NCBI RefSeq assembly: GCF_026619415.1
Contig: NZ_JAOVZR010000001.1
Location: forward strand, 2,597,501 to 2,661,500
Length of the DNA: 64,000 nt
DNA from: Hoeflea algicola
GTDB lineage: Bacteria > Pseudomonadota > Alphaproteobacteria > Rhizobiales > Rhizobiaceae
Direction: 5' to 3'
The notes beneath the pieces are model-generated. The model did not search any database. It saw only the letters and a list, made by a program, of their open reading frames with translations, and had not been told where the DNA came from. The translations under genes were made by a program, and so were the position numbers. This document shows, in pieces, positions 32,625 through 41,244 of the stretch; position 1 is the first letter of the stretch; every line of letters begins with the position of its first letter.

Positions 32625-33542
32625 TCAAAACACCGGCTTGGTGTAATCCTTCATGTTGTCCTGAGTGATCTTTGGCGTATCGAAATAGTTCAGGAACGGC
32701 ACTTCCTTGCCGCTGAGCACATCGAGCGCGGTCTTCAGCGCTGCCTTGGCATCATCGACGGGTGACTGGTAGATCGATCCCCAGTAATCGCCCTTCTCCA
32801 TGGCTTCGTAACCAACGGCGAAGTTGGTGGCACCAACGAAGATGATACCTTCGCGACCGGCAGCTTTTGCTGCATTGAGCGCGCCAACGCCCATATTGTC
32901 GTCGCCGGCATAAACGCCGTCGATCTTGTCGTATTTGACCAGGAATGCTTCCATCACCTTCTGGGATTTTTCACGATTCCAGTCGCCTGGCTGGGTCTCG
33001 ACCACGGTCACATCGGGGCAGACTTCCGGAAGCCGGTCATCAAAACCCTTCTGACGTTCGATTGCAGTCGTGTAACCGGGCTGACCGGAGATCTGGACGA
33101 CCTGTGCGGTCTTGTCGATGCCCATGTCCTTGAACTTGTCGCACATGATTTCCGCCGAGCGCGATCCCTGGGTGATGTTGTCCGGACCGGAGAAGGACTT
33201 GACGAACTCGAAACCGGCTTCGGCAATGTTGGAGTTGGTGACAATCACCGGAATGCCAGCCTTGTGAGCCTTGCGCACAGCCGGAATGACCGCCTCGCCA
33301 TTGGTGGGCCAGATGATGATGGCGTCAACCTTTTGCTGGATAAGGTCTTCGATCTGGGCGATCTGGCGAGCCACATCGCCGCCTGCATCGAGCACGACCG
33401 CGTCGACTTCGGCATTGGCTTCGGCCGCTTCCTTGAAGGACTTGTCGTAGGTCGTTTGATAGCTGTCGACGCCCACATTGTTCTGGGTAATGCCGATTTT
33501 GTATTCGGCTGCCGAGGCAGCAAGAATGGTACGAAGTTTCAT
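32625..33542 (-). CDS. Ribose-type ABC transporter substrate-binding protein with a shortened signal peptide
   Basis: Periplasmic-binding-protein type 1 fold, 305 residues, with the family pattern DLIQQKVDAIIIWPTNGEA and the hinge DGVYAGDDNMGVGAL. The start has a perfect GGGAGG site (ATG at 33542). However, only about 12 residues (MKLRTILAASAA) precede the mature sequence EYKIGITQNNVG. A normal signal peptide of 20-25 residues with a hydrophobic core is missing, as if an in-frame deletion had removed it. Export is doubtful unless another start exists, and I see none. First gene of the operon. Confidence 0.85.
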   Translation of the reverse strand: MKLRTILAASAAEYKIGITQNNVGVDSYQTTYDKSFKEAAEANAEVDAVVLDAGGDVARQIAQIEDLIQQKVDAIIIWPTNGEAVIPAVRKAHKAGIPVIVTNSNIAEAGFEFVKSFSGPDNITQGSRSAEIMCDKFKDMGIDKTAQVVQISGQPGYTTAIERQKGFDDRLPEVCPDVTVVETQPGDWNREKSQKVMEAFLVKYDKIDGVYAGDDNMGVGALNAAKAAGREGIIFVGATNFAVGYEAMEKGDYWGSIYQSPVDDAKAALKTALDVLSGKEVPFLNYFDTPKITQDNMKDYTKPVF

Positions 33543-33692
33543 TTGAATTCCTCCCGAATTGCGTCTCTCACTTCAAAGTCTGTTTCGCACTCCGTCCGCA
33601 TAGCGAGCAATGGGACCAGAGGCGGATTTTCTCCCGCAACTCTGCAAAACACCTGATCAGATTGCCGACAAGTTCCGTCCAGGAGAGTCAAC

Positions 33693-33732
33693 ATTATATC
33701 CATTTTGGATAATTCGATATCCAGATTGGGCT
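33693..33732. promoter_or_regulatory. Tandem operator between importer operon and HTH-SBP regulator
   Basis: Perfect inverted repeat TATCCA-TTT-TGGATA at 33697-33711 and a second, degenerate copy (TATCCA-GAT-TGGGCT start) at 33718-33732, centres 21 bp apart, two helical turns. A consensus -10 TATAAT on the minus strand (33698-33693) abuts the perfect copy, so a bound protein would block the importer promoter. Likely ligand: the divergent regulator. Confidence 0.6.
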
Positions 33733-33783
33733 TTTTGCTCGTATTCTGAAACCCCCAAACTGAACATCTTATGAGAGGCCGCC

Positions 33784-35625
33784 ATGAACAAGGGCAAACC
33801 AGGGTCCGGCGCTGACCATCTCCGCTCGCGAATGGGCGCTGCAGTCGGCTGGACAGGAGCCAACGCCATGCTTTCGATCAACAAGGGAGGATCTGACGCG
33901 CGAAAACAGCCGGTTTCCCAGTGCGAGAAAACCGAACTGCTCAATGTGGTGGCATTTCTCGAGGATCTGGAAGACGAGCTCTCAGATGCATCCATGGCAT
34001 TCGCGCCCAATCCCTATATCCGCATGTCACTGCACCTGATCAGAAGCCATCTCGAAGCAAAAACCGTTACGCCGACATCTCTCATTGGCGTTTCCGGCAT
34101 TCCCTATGCCACGGCCTCGCGCCGCATTCGCGAAATGCTTGATGATGGCCTGATCGAGCAACGCCCCCGCACCCGTAGCGGCAAAACCTTTTCCATGCAT
34201 CCAAGCGAAAAGCTGCTGGAATCGTGGATGCAACTGACCGGTCGCCTGCAGCGGATTGCCGAAAACCGTTTCGGCAAAAAGGGCGCACACGCGGATAATC
34301 ACGAATACTATTTCGGCGGCTCCTACATGCAGGCGTCCTCAATTCCGCCCTTGCAGGTGCTGCCCGAGCCACTGCGGGTACCGGGCGGGATCCGTGTCCT
34401 GGTTCACGGCGATCCGACATTCATGGTGATGGACAATCTCAAGCGGCAGTTCGAACAGGTCGTCGGTACGGATATCCACCAACGTGCTTTCTCCATTGAC
34501 CGGCTGCATCAAGAGGCACTGAAGAACGCGGAGCGAAAATCCAGCCGTTACGACATCATTGCCGTCGACCTGCCCTGGATCGGCGAATTCGCCGAGAAGA
34601 ATGTTTTGATGCCGTTGGACGAAGCGCTCGACATCGCCCGACTCGATCCGGCTGATTTTCATACCGCCGGCTGGAAAGCGGCCCATTGGGGCGGTCGCCC
34701 TTATGGTGTCCCCGCACAGACAACCCCGGAATTGCTATTTTACCGCAAGGACCTGTTTGCCGAATCCGGACTCGAGCCACCGGTGACGACGCACGATGTC
34801 ATCGACGCTGCCCGTTCGTTTCACGATCCCCAGCACGGTTTTTACGGCATAGCCTGGAACGCCGCGCGCGGCACCGCTCTGGGCCATACATTTTTGATGA
34901 CCCTGGCCGACTTCGGCCAACCGCTGGTCGATCTTCCGCCTGCGGCCGGCGGCTTCAATACGGACCGCCTGGATGCCGACGAGCATCGGATGATGATCGA
35001 CAGCGACGCCGGACTGGCAGCAGCCGAATACCTGATGGAATTGCTGAGCTATTCGCCGCCCTACATCCTTTCGATGTCCTGGTACGAACGGATTCGTCCC
35101 TACGCCGCCGGTGAAGTGGCCATGGCCTATGGCTACACACTGCTGGCACCCTATTTCGAGCTCGACCCATCTTCCCCAGCCCATGGCCAGACCGGGTTTC
35201 TGCCGCATCCTGCGGGGCCGTCCGCATCCCCCGTCGCTCCGGTCGGCGGTTATGTGATGGGGATACCACGCAATCTCGCGCCCGAACGGATCGCCGCGGC
35301 AGCAGAGGCGCTGATCGTGTTTACCTCGCCGGAAGCACAAAAACTCTTCATCCAGAATGGCAGCCGGACCAACCCGCGCTATTCAGTGGCAGCAGACCCG
35401 GAAGTACGCCGGGAATCCTCAATTTTTGAGGCCGTGGATGCAATGTCCTGGCGCGACGAGCTGCAGTTCTGGCCGCGGCCGCCAATCCCTGAAATCGGCG
35501 AAATCGTCCAGATCTGCGGCGAAGAATTTCACGACATGCTCCGCGGGATCATCCCGCCAAAAACAGCATTGCATAACGCCCAGAAGCGGGCGGACGACGC
35601 GATGCGCAAACGCTTCAAAACATGA
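33784..35625 (+). CDS. Transcription regulator: winged helix fused to ABC-type solute-binding domain
   Basis: Protein of 613 residues with no signal peptide. Residues about 60-160 form a helical/winged-helix region (TPTSLIGVSGIPYATASRRIREMLDDGLIEQ...). From about 195 on the chain is a family-1 extracellular solute-binding domain (IRVLVHGDPTFMVMDNLKRQFEQ, GVPAQTTPELLFYRKDLFAESGL, VAPVGGYVMGIPRN). The reading is a cytoplasmic one-component regulator whose sensor is a domesticated binding protein, probably detecting the imported sugar or polyol. It is divergent from the importer operon and leads the catabolic arm; the next gene follows after 15 bp. GAGAGG precedes the ATG. Confidence 0.8.
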   Translation: MNKGKPGSGADHLRSRMGAAVGWTGANAMLSINKGGSDARKQPVSQCEKTELLNVVAFLEDLEDELSDASMAFAPNPYIRMSLHLIRSHLEAKTVTPTSLIGVSGIPYATASRRIREMLDDGLIEQRPRTRSGKTFSMHPSEKLLESWMQLTGRLQRIAENRFGKKGAHADNHEYYFGGSYMQASSIPPLQVLPEPLRVPGGIRVLVHGDPTFMVMDNLKRQFEQVVGTDIHQRAFSIDRLHQEALKNAERKSSRYDIIAVDLPWIGEFAEKNVLMPLDEALDIARLDPADFHTAGWKAAHWGGRPYGVPAQTTPELLFYRKDLFAESGLEPPVTTHDVIDAARSFHDPQHGFYGIAWNAARGTALGHTFLMTLADFGQPLVDLPPAAGGFNTDRLDADEHRMMIDSDAGLAAAEYLMELLSYSPPYILSMSWYERIRPYAAGEVAMAYGYTLLAPYFELDPSSPAHGQTGFLPHPAGPSASPVAPVGGYVMGIPRNLAPERIAAAAEALIVFTSPEAQKLFIQNGSRTNPRYSVAADPEVRRESSIFEAVDAMSWRDELQFWPRPPIPEIGEIVQICGEEFHDMLRGIIPPKTALHNAQKRADDAMRKRFKT

Positions 35626-35640
35626 CAATGGAGGAATGAG

Positions 35641-36450
35641 ATGGACCCCGATCGGCTCAAAGGCAAGAATATCCTAATCACAGGTGCAGCGCGCGGCATG
35701 GGTGCGGCAAATGCGGAGAATTTTGCCGCACAGGGCGCCAATATCTGCCTCGGCGATCTCGACCTTGATGAAGCGCAGAAAGTCGCCGACCGCATAAACC
35801 AGGCCGGCAACGGCAAGGCGATCGCGGTCAGGATGGACGTCACCAAAAGGCAGGATAACGCCGACGCCGTTGCCGCGACCGTCGACGCATTCGGATCCAT
35901 CAATATCGGCGTCTTCAATGCCGGCCTGAACAAGCCCCGTTTCTTCATGGATATCGATGAAGAGAACTGGGACATGATCATGAACGTCAACACCAAGGCG
36001 ATGTGGCTGGGCATGCAGGAAACCGCCCGGCAGATGATCGCCCAGGGTCCGATGGAGGACCACCCCTACAAGATCATCAATGTCGGCTCTATCGCGTCGC
36101 GCAAGCCGCTGGTGGATGTCACCGTCTACTGCACATCGAAATATGGTTGCCTGGCGCTCACCCATTGCGGTGCGGTGGCGCTCTCGGAGCACAACATCAC
36201 CGTCAACGGTTATGCACCCGGCGTCGTCGTCACGCCGCTCTGGGAACAACTCGACAAGGACCTGGTCGAGATCGGCTTCAAGGAAAAAGCCGGCCAGGCC
36301 TACGAGGACATCGTCCGCGAAGCGCTTCAGATCAAACGGGTGTCCTACCCCGAAGATATCGTCGGCACAGCTTCCTTCCTGGCCAGCAATGACAGCGACT
36401 ACATGACCGGCCAGATGCTCCACATCGATGGCGGATGGTGCATCCAGTAG
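35641..36450 (+). CDS. SDR oxidoreductase, polyol-dehydrogenase-like
   Basis: Short-chain dehydrogenase of 269 residues: TGAARGMG (14-21), Asp after beta-2 (CLGDLDLD), Ser150, Tyr163-x-x-x-Lys167, C-terminal HIDGGWCIQ. Paralogue of the SDR at 31746 on the other arm of the island. It probably oxidises a polyol or sugar acid with NAD. AATGGAGG lies just before the start and the regulator gene ends 15 bp upstream, so they are co-transcribed. Confidence 0.87.
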   Translation: MDPDRLKGKNILITGAARGMGAANAENFAAQGANICLGDLDLDEAQKVADRINQAGNGKAIAVRMDVTKRQDNADAVAATVDAFGSINIGVFNAGLNKPRFFMDIDEENWDMIMNVNTKAMWLGMQETARQMIAQGPMEDHPYKIINVGSIASRKPLVDVTVYCTSKYGCLALTHCGAVALSEHNITVNGYAPGVVVTPLWEQLDKDLVEIGFKEKAGQAYEDIVREALQIKRVSYPEDIVGTASFLASNDSDYMTGQMLHIDGGWCIQ

Positions 36451-36513
36451 CGCTCTACACCGCTGTTTTAAATTGAATTTTTTGCAACTCCCCCGCTGCC
36501 GAAGGAGAATGAC

Positions 36514-37811
36514 ATGACGCGTGCACTCACCCCGAACATCCTCACCCCCTGGACCTCGAGCCACAATGGAAATGGGAGGGACGGCTTCCCGCATGGGGGC
36601 ACTCATCTGTTGATTTCGAACGCCGAATCGACCACGACCGGTTGCGCCGCTACCGCTTGTCACGGACGGTTGAGGCCTTGAAGAAGAGTGATGCCGGCTC
36701 CCTGCTGCTGTTCGACGTCAACAACATCCGCTACGTCTCGTCGACGAAGATTGGCGAGTGGGAGCGGGACAAGATGTGCCGCTTCTGCCTGCTCACCGGC
36801 GACGATGCACCCTATGTTTGGGACTTCGGCTCGGCTGCGGTTCACCACAAGAAATATTCAGACTGGCTGGTGCCCGACCATTGCCGTGCCGGTGTTGTCG
36901 GCATGCGCGGCACCATCCCGCCGTCCTTTGGCCTGATGAAGAAATACGCCGAGGAGATCGCCGGGTTGATCCGCGATGCGGGCATGATCGACATGCCGGT
37001 GGGCGTCGATTATGCGGAGACGGCGATGTTCTTCGCGCTCAAGGAAGCCGGAATCAACGTGGTCGACGGCCAACAGATCATGCTGTCAGCCCGCGAGATC
37101 AAGAACTGGGACGAGATCCAGCTTCTCACTCAGGCTGCGGCGATGGTCGATGGCGTCTACCACATGATCTACGAGGAGCTGAAGCCGGGCGTACGCGAGA
37201 ACGACATCGTCGCGCTGTCCAACAAGATGCTCTACGAAATGGGCTCGGATGACGTGGAAGCGATCAACGCCATTTCCGGCGAGCGCTGCAACCCGCACCC
37301 GCACAACTTCACGGATCGGTACTTCCGCCCCGGCGATCAGGCCTTCTTCGATATCCTGCAGAGTTACCAAGGCTATCGCACCTGCTACTACCGGACCTTC
37401 AACATCGGCAAATCCACGCCGTCGCAAGTGGACGCCTATGTCAAAGCCCGCGAGTGGATCGACGCCTCGATCCAGGCAATCAAGCCCGGCGTGACTACCG
37501 ATCAGGTCGCCAAGCTCTGGCCAAAGGCGCAGGATTTCGGGTTCCCTGACGAACTCAGCGCTTTCGGTCTGCAATTCGGACACGGCCTTGGACTGGCCCT
37601 GCACGAGCGTCCGATCATTTCGCGCGCGGTCAGCCTCGACAACCCGATGGAAATCCAGACCGGCATGGTTTTCGCGCTGGAAACCTACTGCCCGGCCTCA
37701 GACGGTTTTTCGGCCGCCCGCATCGAGGAAGAAGTGGTCGTCACCGACACCGGCTGCGAGGTTATTTCGCTGTTCCCCGCCGAAGAACTGCCGATCGCCA
37801 ACCGCTACTGA
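36514..37811 (+). pseudogene. M24 pita-bread family hydrolase, N-terminal frameshift in a C run
   Basis: Aminopeptidase P/creatinase-like protein, about 432 residues if restored. AAGGAG lies 6 bases before the ATG at 36514, but that frame stops near 36680. The main frame is protein-like from about 36550 (LDLEPQWKWEGRLPAW...) and runs to 37811. One extra C in the run 36545-36549 joins them (MTRALTPNILTPLDLEPQ). Without it only a TTG at 36642 is available as start. Of the five M24 metal ligands the second Asp is Cys (FDILQSYQGYRTCYYRTF); His in GHGLGLALHE and Glu in FALET and RIEEEVV remain. The product may be creatinase-like; substrate unknown. Confidence 0.75.
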
Positions 37812-37876
37812 ACACTGTCTCACCGGTCCGGCTGCGCAAACGCTGCCGGGTCGGTCCAGGTCTCCGGGAACATCAA

Positions 37877-38863
37877 ATGAACGCCGCCAAAACAGCCAAG
37901 CACAATACCGAAGGCTATTTGCGCATGTACCGCCAGATGGTGCGCATTCGCAGCTTCGAGGACACTGCCAACCAGCTCTATCTTTCCGCAAAGATGCCGG
38001 GGCTCACGCATATGTATTCCGGCGAGGAGGCGGTCGCGGTCGGCATCTGCGAAGCGCTCAAGGTCACCGACAAGATCACCTCCACCCACAGGGGCCATGG
38101 CCATTGTGTCGCCAAGGGCGCCGACTTCAAGGAGATGTTCTGCGAGTTGCTCGGCAAGGAGGAAGGCTATTGCCGCGGCAAGGGCGGCTCCATGCATATT
38201 GCCGATCAATCCAACGGCAATCTTGGCGCAAATGCAATTGTCGGCGGTTCGATGGGCATTGCCACGGGCGCCGCCTTTAGCGCCAAAATGCTCGGCAACG
38301 ACGATGTCACCGTGTGCTTTTTCGGCGACGGCGCCACCGCGCAGGGTCTGATGTACGAGGTCATGAACATGGCCGCCCTTTGGCATTTGCCGGTCATCTA
38401 TGCCTGTGAGAACAATGGCTATTCCGAATATACCCGCACCGATGAAATCGCCGCCGGGTCGATTACCGCCCGCGCCGAGGCCTTCGGCATCGAGGCCCAT
38501 ACGGTTGACGGTCAGGACGTGGTCGCAGTCAATGCGCTGACCCAGCAACTGGTCGAGCGCTGCCGCAAGGGCGAAGGCCCGTTCTTCATCGAACTGATCA
38601 CCTACCGCTATCACGGCCACCACGTCGGCGACATCAACCGCGAATATTACCGGTCAAAGGCCGAGGAGAAGGAATGGCGGGACACCAGGGACCCGATCAC
38701 TCTCTTTGGCCGCTACCTGACGAGTGAAGGCATCGTATCCGTTGAGGATCTCGACGCCATGCAGGCCGAAATCAGGGCCGATGCCGCTGCTGCCGTCGAT
38801 TATGCCCTGAAGGCCAAATATCCCGATGCATCCGAAGTCAACATGCACGTCTTTGCGGCTTGA
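37877..38863 (+). CDS. Thiamine-diphosphate 2-oxoacid/acetoin dehydrogenase E1 alpha-like subunit
   Basis: E1 alpha protein of 328 residues with the TPP motif GDGATAQG (150-157) ending in NN at 179-180, and the family's RGHGH and SMHI segments. With the next gene it would decarboxylate a 2-oxoacid or cleave a diketone/acetoin-like compound and pass the acyl group to the lipoyl protein. Context in a polyol island does not fix the substrate. Confidence 0.88.
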   Translation: MNAAKTAKHNTEGYLRMYRQMVRIRSFEDTANQLYLSAKMPGLTHMYSGEEAVAVGICEALKVTDKITSTHRGHGHCVAKGADFKEMFCELLGKEEGYCRGKGGSMHIADQSNGNLGANAIVGGSMGIATGAAFSAKMLGNDDVTVCFFGDGATAQGLMYEVMNMAALWHLPVIYACENNGYSEYTRTDEIAAGSITARAEAFGIEAHTVDGQDVVAVNALTQQLVERCRKGEGPFFIELITYRYHGHHVGDINREYYRSKAEEKEWRDTRDPITLFGRYLTSEGIVSVEDLDAMQAEIRADAAAAVDYALKAKYPDASEVNMHVFAA

Positions 38864-38873
38864 GGAGAAAACC

Positions 38874-39869
38874 ATGCGTGAAATCACTCTTTCCCAAGCC
38901 GTCAACGAAGCGCTGGCCGAAGAAATGCGGCGCGATGAAACCGTGTTCATCATCGGCGAAGACGTGGCCGAAGCCGGAACACCGTTCAAGGTCCTTTCTG
39001 GTCTGGTCGAGGAATTCGGCACAGCGCGCGTGGTTGATACGCCGATCGCCGAGCCGGGCTTCATGGGAATTGCCGTCGGCGCGGCGATGACAGGAACGCG
39101 GCCGGTGGTCGACCTGATGTTTGGCGATTTCATCTTTCTGATCATGGATCAGCTTTGTAACCAGGCCGCCAAGACCCACTACATGTCCGGCGGCAAGCTG
39201 AAGGTTCCGCTGGTTCTGCGCACCAATCTCGGGGCGACACGCCGTTCCGCGGCCCAGCATTCGCAATCGCTGCATGCGCTGGTAGCCCACATTCCCGGAC
39301 TGAAGGTCGCCCTGCCATCCTCTGCCTATGAAGCCAAGGGGCTGATGAAAACGGCAATCCGCGACAACAACCCGGTCGTCATTTTCGAAGACAAGCTGAT
39401 GTACCAGGAAAAGGCGCCGGTACCCGAAGAGGAATATCTGATCCCCTTCGGCCAGGCTAATGTGAAGCGTGAAGGCACCGACATCACGCTGATCGGCACA
39501 TCCTCGATGGTTCAGGTTGCCGAAAAGGCGGCCGACATCCTTGCCCGCGAGGGGATCAGCGCCGAAGTTATCGACCCGCGCACCATCGTGCCGCTGGATG
39601 AGGAAACCCTGATCCGGTCGGTCAAGAAGACCTCGCGCGCGATTGTCATTGATGAAGGCCATCAGAGCTATGGCGTGACCTCGGAAATCGCTTCGCGGCT
39701 CAATGAAAAGGCCTTTTATTATCTCGACGCGCCAGTGCTGCGGATGGGAGCGATGGACGTGCCGGTACCCTTCAGCCCGGCGCTGGAAGATCTGACTGTT
39801 CCGACACCAGAAGGCGTTGCCGCCAAAGCCCGCATGCTCGTCGGCGGGGAGTTGATCCATGCCGCATGA
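38874..39869 (+). CDS. Thiamine-diphosphate 2-oxoacid/acetoin dehydrogenase E1 beta-like subunit
   Basis: E1 beta protein, 331 residues, with transketolase-like N-terminal (ETVFIIGEDVAEAGTPFKV) and C-terminal domains (EVIDPRTIVPLDEETL, VIDEGHQSYGVTSEIA). The start is the ATG at 38874 with GAGGAG upstream; the frame is open earlier inside the alpha gene. It overlaps the E2 gene by 11 bases, indicating coupled translation. Confidence 0.9.
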   Translation: MREITLSQAVNEALAEEMRRDETVFIIGEDVAEAGTPFKVLSGLVEEFGTARVVDTPIAEPGFMGIAVGAAMTGTRPVVDLMFGDFIFLIMDQLCNQAAKTHYMSGGKLKVPLVLRTNLGATRRSAAQHSQSLHALVAHIPGLKVALPSSAYEAKGLMKTAIRDNNPVVIFEDKLMYQEKAPVPEEEYLIPFGQANVKREGTDITLIGTSSMVQVAEKAADILAREGISAEVIDPRTIVPLDEETLIRSVKKTSRAIVIDEGHQSYGVTSEIASRLNEKAFYYLDAPVLRMGAMDVPVPFSPALEDLTVPTPEGVAAKARMLVGGELIHAA

Positions 39870-41232
39870 GGTCATCATGCCGGCGCTGGGCATGGCGCAA
39901 GACACCGGCCTGATCGTCTCCTGGCTCAGGCAGCCCGGCGATGCGATCAAGACCGGTGACGCCTTGATGGAAGTGGAAACCGACAAGGCGGTCATGGAGG
40001 TGGAGGCGCAGGCCGACGGTTTCCTGACCAGCGTTACCGCTGCCGCAGGCGACCATGTTCCGGTAGGCCAGGTGGTCGCCCTGATTACTGACACCGCAGA
40101 AGCATCCGCCGCAACGCCACAGCAGCCAACCGCGTCCATTGTTGAACCGGAGGGGGATTTGCCCGAGGGCAAGAACATCATCATGCCGGCGCTCGGCATG
40201 GCGCAGGACACCGGCCTGATCGTTGCATGGCGCAAGAAAGCCGGCGACCCGGTGGCGGCAACCGACGTCCTGTTCGAGGTCGAGACCGACAAATCGGTGA
40301 TGGAAGTAGAGGCCGGTCATGACGGCTATCTGGCGGCCGTTCTTGCTGATGCACAGCAGGCGGTTCCGGTCGGTTCTGTGATTGCCATCATTTCCACCGA
40401 TAAACCAGCAAAAGCGATAACGCGAAGTGCCGCGCCCGCGCCTGCCGAAGGTGCACCTTCGAGCAAATCGGAAACTCCGGAACCCGGCCCGGCTCCGTTA
40501 GCAACCGTCTCCGCTTCTACGCCCACCCGAACTGTTCCTCCTTTGAGCGCAACGTCCCACGCCGATGCTAACGGCCGCATTCTAGCCTCACCGAAGACCC
40601 GTCGTCTGGCGCTCGAACAGGGGCTCGATCTCGCACGCCTTGTCACCCATGGTGTGCCACAGCCTTTCCATGTCGCCGATCTTGAAACATTCAGAACCCT
40701 CGGCGCGGAACCGGCGTCTGCGCCGCAATCGCCTGCCCCCGCGACATCAAAACCACCGGTGCCACTGCACATTGCTGCCCGCATGGCAGCGAACGGATGC
40801 GACGGGTTCATCGCCTGGATGGCCGATGACGGCAACATTGATCTCCAACCGCAGCTTCTGTGGTTGCGGTTTGCAACAGCCGCACTACGTCAGGCGACAG
40901 CCCGGGAGAATGATCAGTTGGTTATCGAAACGGGAACATTGGGCAACACCGATGGACGATTCCGTGATCCCGACCGCTCGCGTTTGTCTCAACCGGATGC
41001 GGACAATGGCGATCAGCCACCCTCGCTTGTCATTCGCGACCTGACCGGTTCGCCGGTCATCTCGGTGACAGCCTCCATTGCCCACGCACCCGTGCTGTCG
41101 ATCGGCCGCGAGCAGGACACCTATGTGATCTCTCTCGATTATCATGCCGGTCATTTTGACGAAGACCAGGCGATCGACTTTGTAACCGGCTTTGCGGAAC
41201 GTCTCGGCGATCCGCTGCATTACCTTGTCTGA
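39859..41232 (+). CDS. Dual-lipoyl E2-like protein with degenerate acyltransferase domain
   Basis: Protein of 457 residues. Two lipoyl domains carry attachment lysines Lys43 (VETDKAVME) and Lys145 (VETDKSVME), each with MPALGMAQDTGLIV. A Pro/Ala/Thr-rich linker leads to a peripheral-subunit-binding domain (about 239-277, ILASPKTRRLALEQGLDL). The remaining 155 residues only vaguely resemble the roughly 230-residue acyltransferase, and the H-x3-DG active site is not intact (YHAGHFDEDQA). It may act as a carrier scaffold. No E3 gene is in the cluster. Confidence 0.8.
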   Translation: MPHEVIMPALGMAQDTGLIVSWLRQPGDAIKTGDALMEVETDKAVMEVEAQADGFLTSVTAAAGDHVPVGQVVALITDTAEASAATPQQPTASIVEPEGDLPEGKNIIMPALGMAQDTGLIVAWRKKAGDPVAATDVLFEVETDKSVMEVEAGHDGYLAAVLADAQQAVPVGSVIAIISTDKPAKAITRSAAPAPAEGAPSSKSETPEPGPAPLATVSASTPTRTVPPLSATSHADANGRILASPKTRRLALEQGLDLARLVTHGVPQPFHVADLETFRTLGAEPASAPQSPAPATSKPPVPLHIAARMAANGCDGFIAWMADDGNIDLQPQLLWLRFATAALRQATARENDQLVIETGTLGNTDGRFRDPDRSRLSQPDADNGDQPPSLVIRDLTGSPVISVTASIAHAPVLSIGREQDTYVISLDYHAGHFDEDQAIDFVTGFAERLGDPLHYLV

Positions 41233-41244
41233 CTGGAGCCCAAA

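Noticed and set aside
33742..33747. TATTCT as -10 of the HTH-SBP regulator
   Set aside because: No -35 at an acceptable distance.
38838..40292. 484-codon minus-strand frame opposite E1 beta and E2
   Set aside because: Shadow; internal repetition just mirrors the two lipoyl domains.
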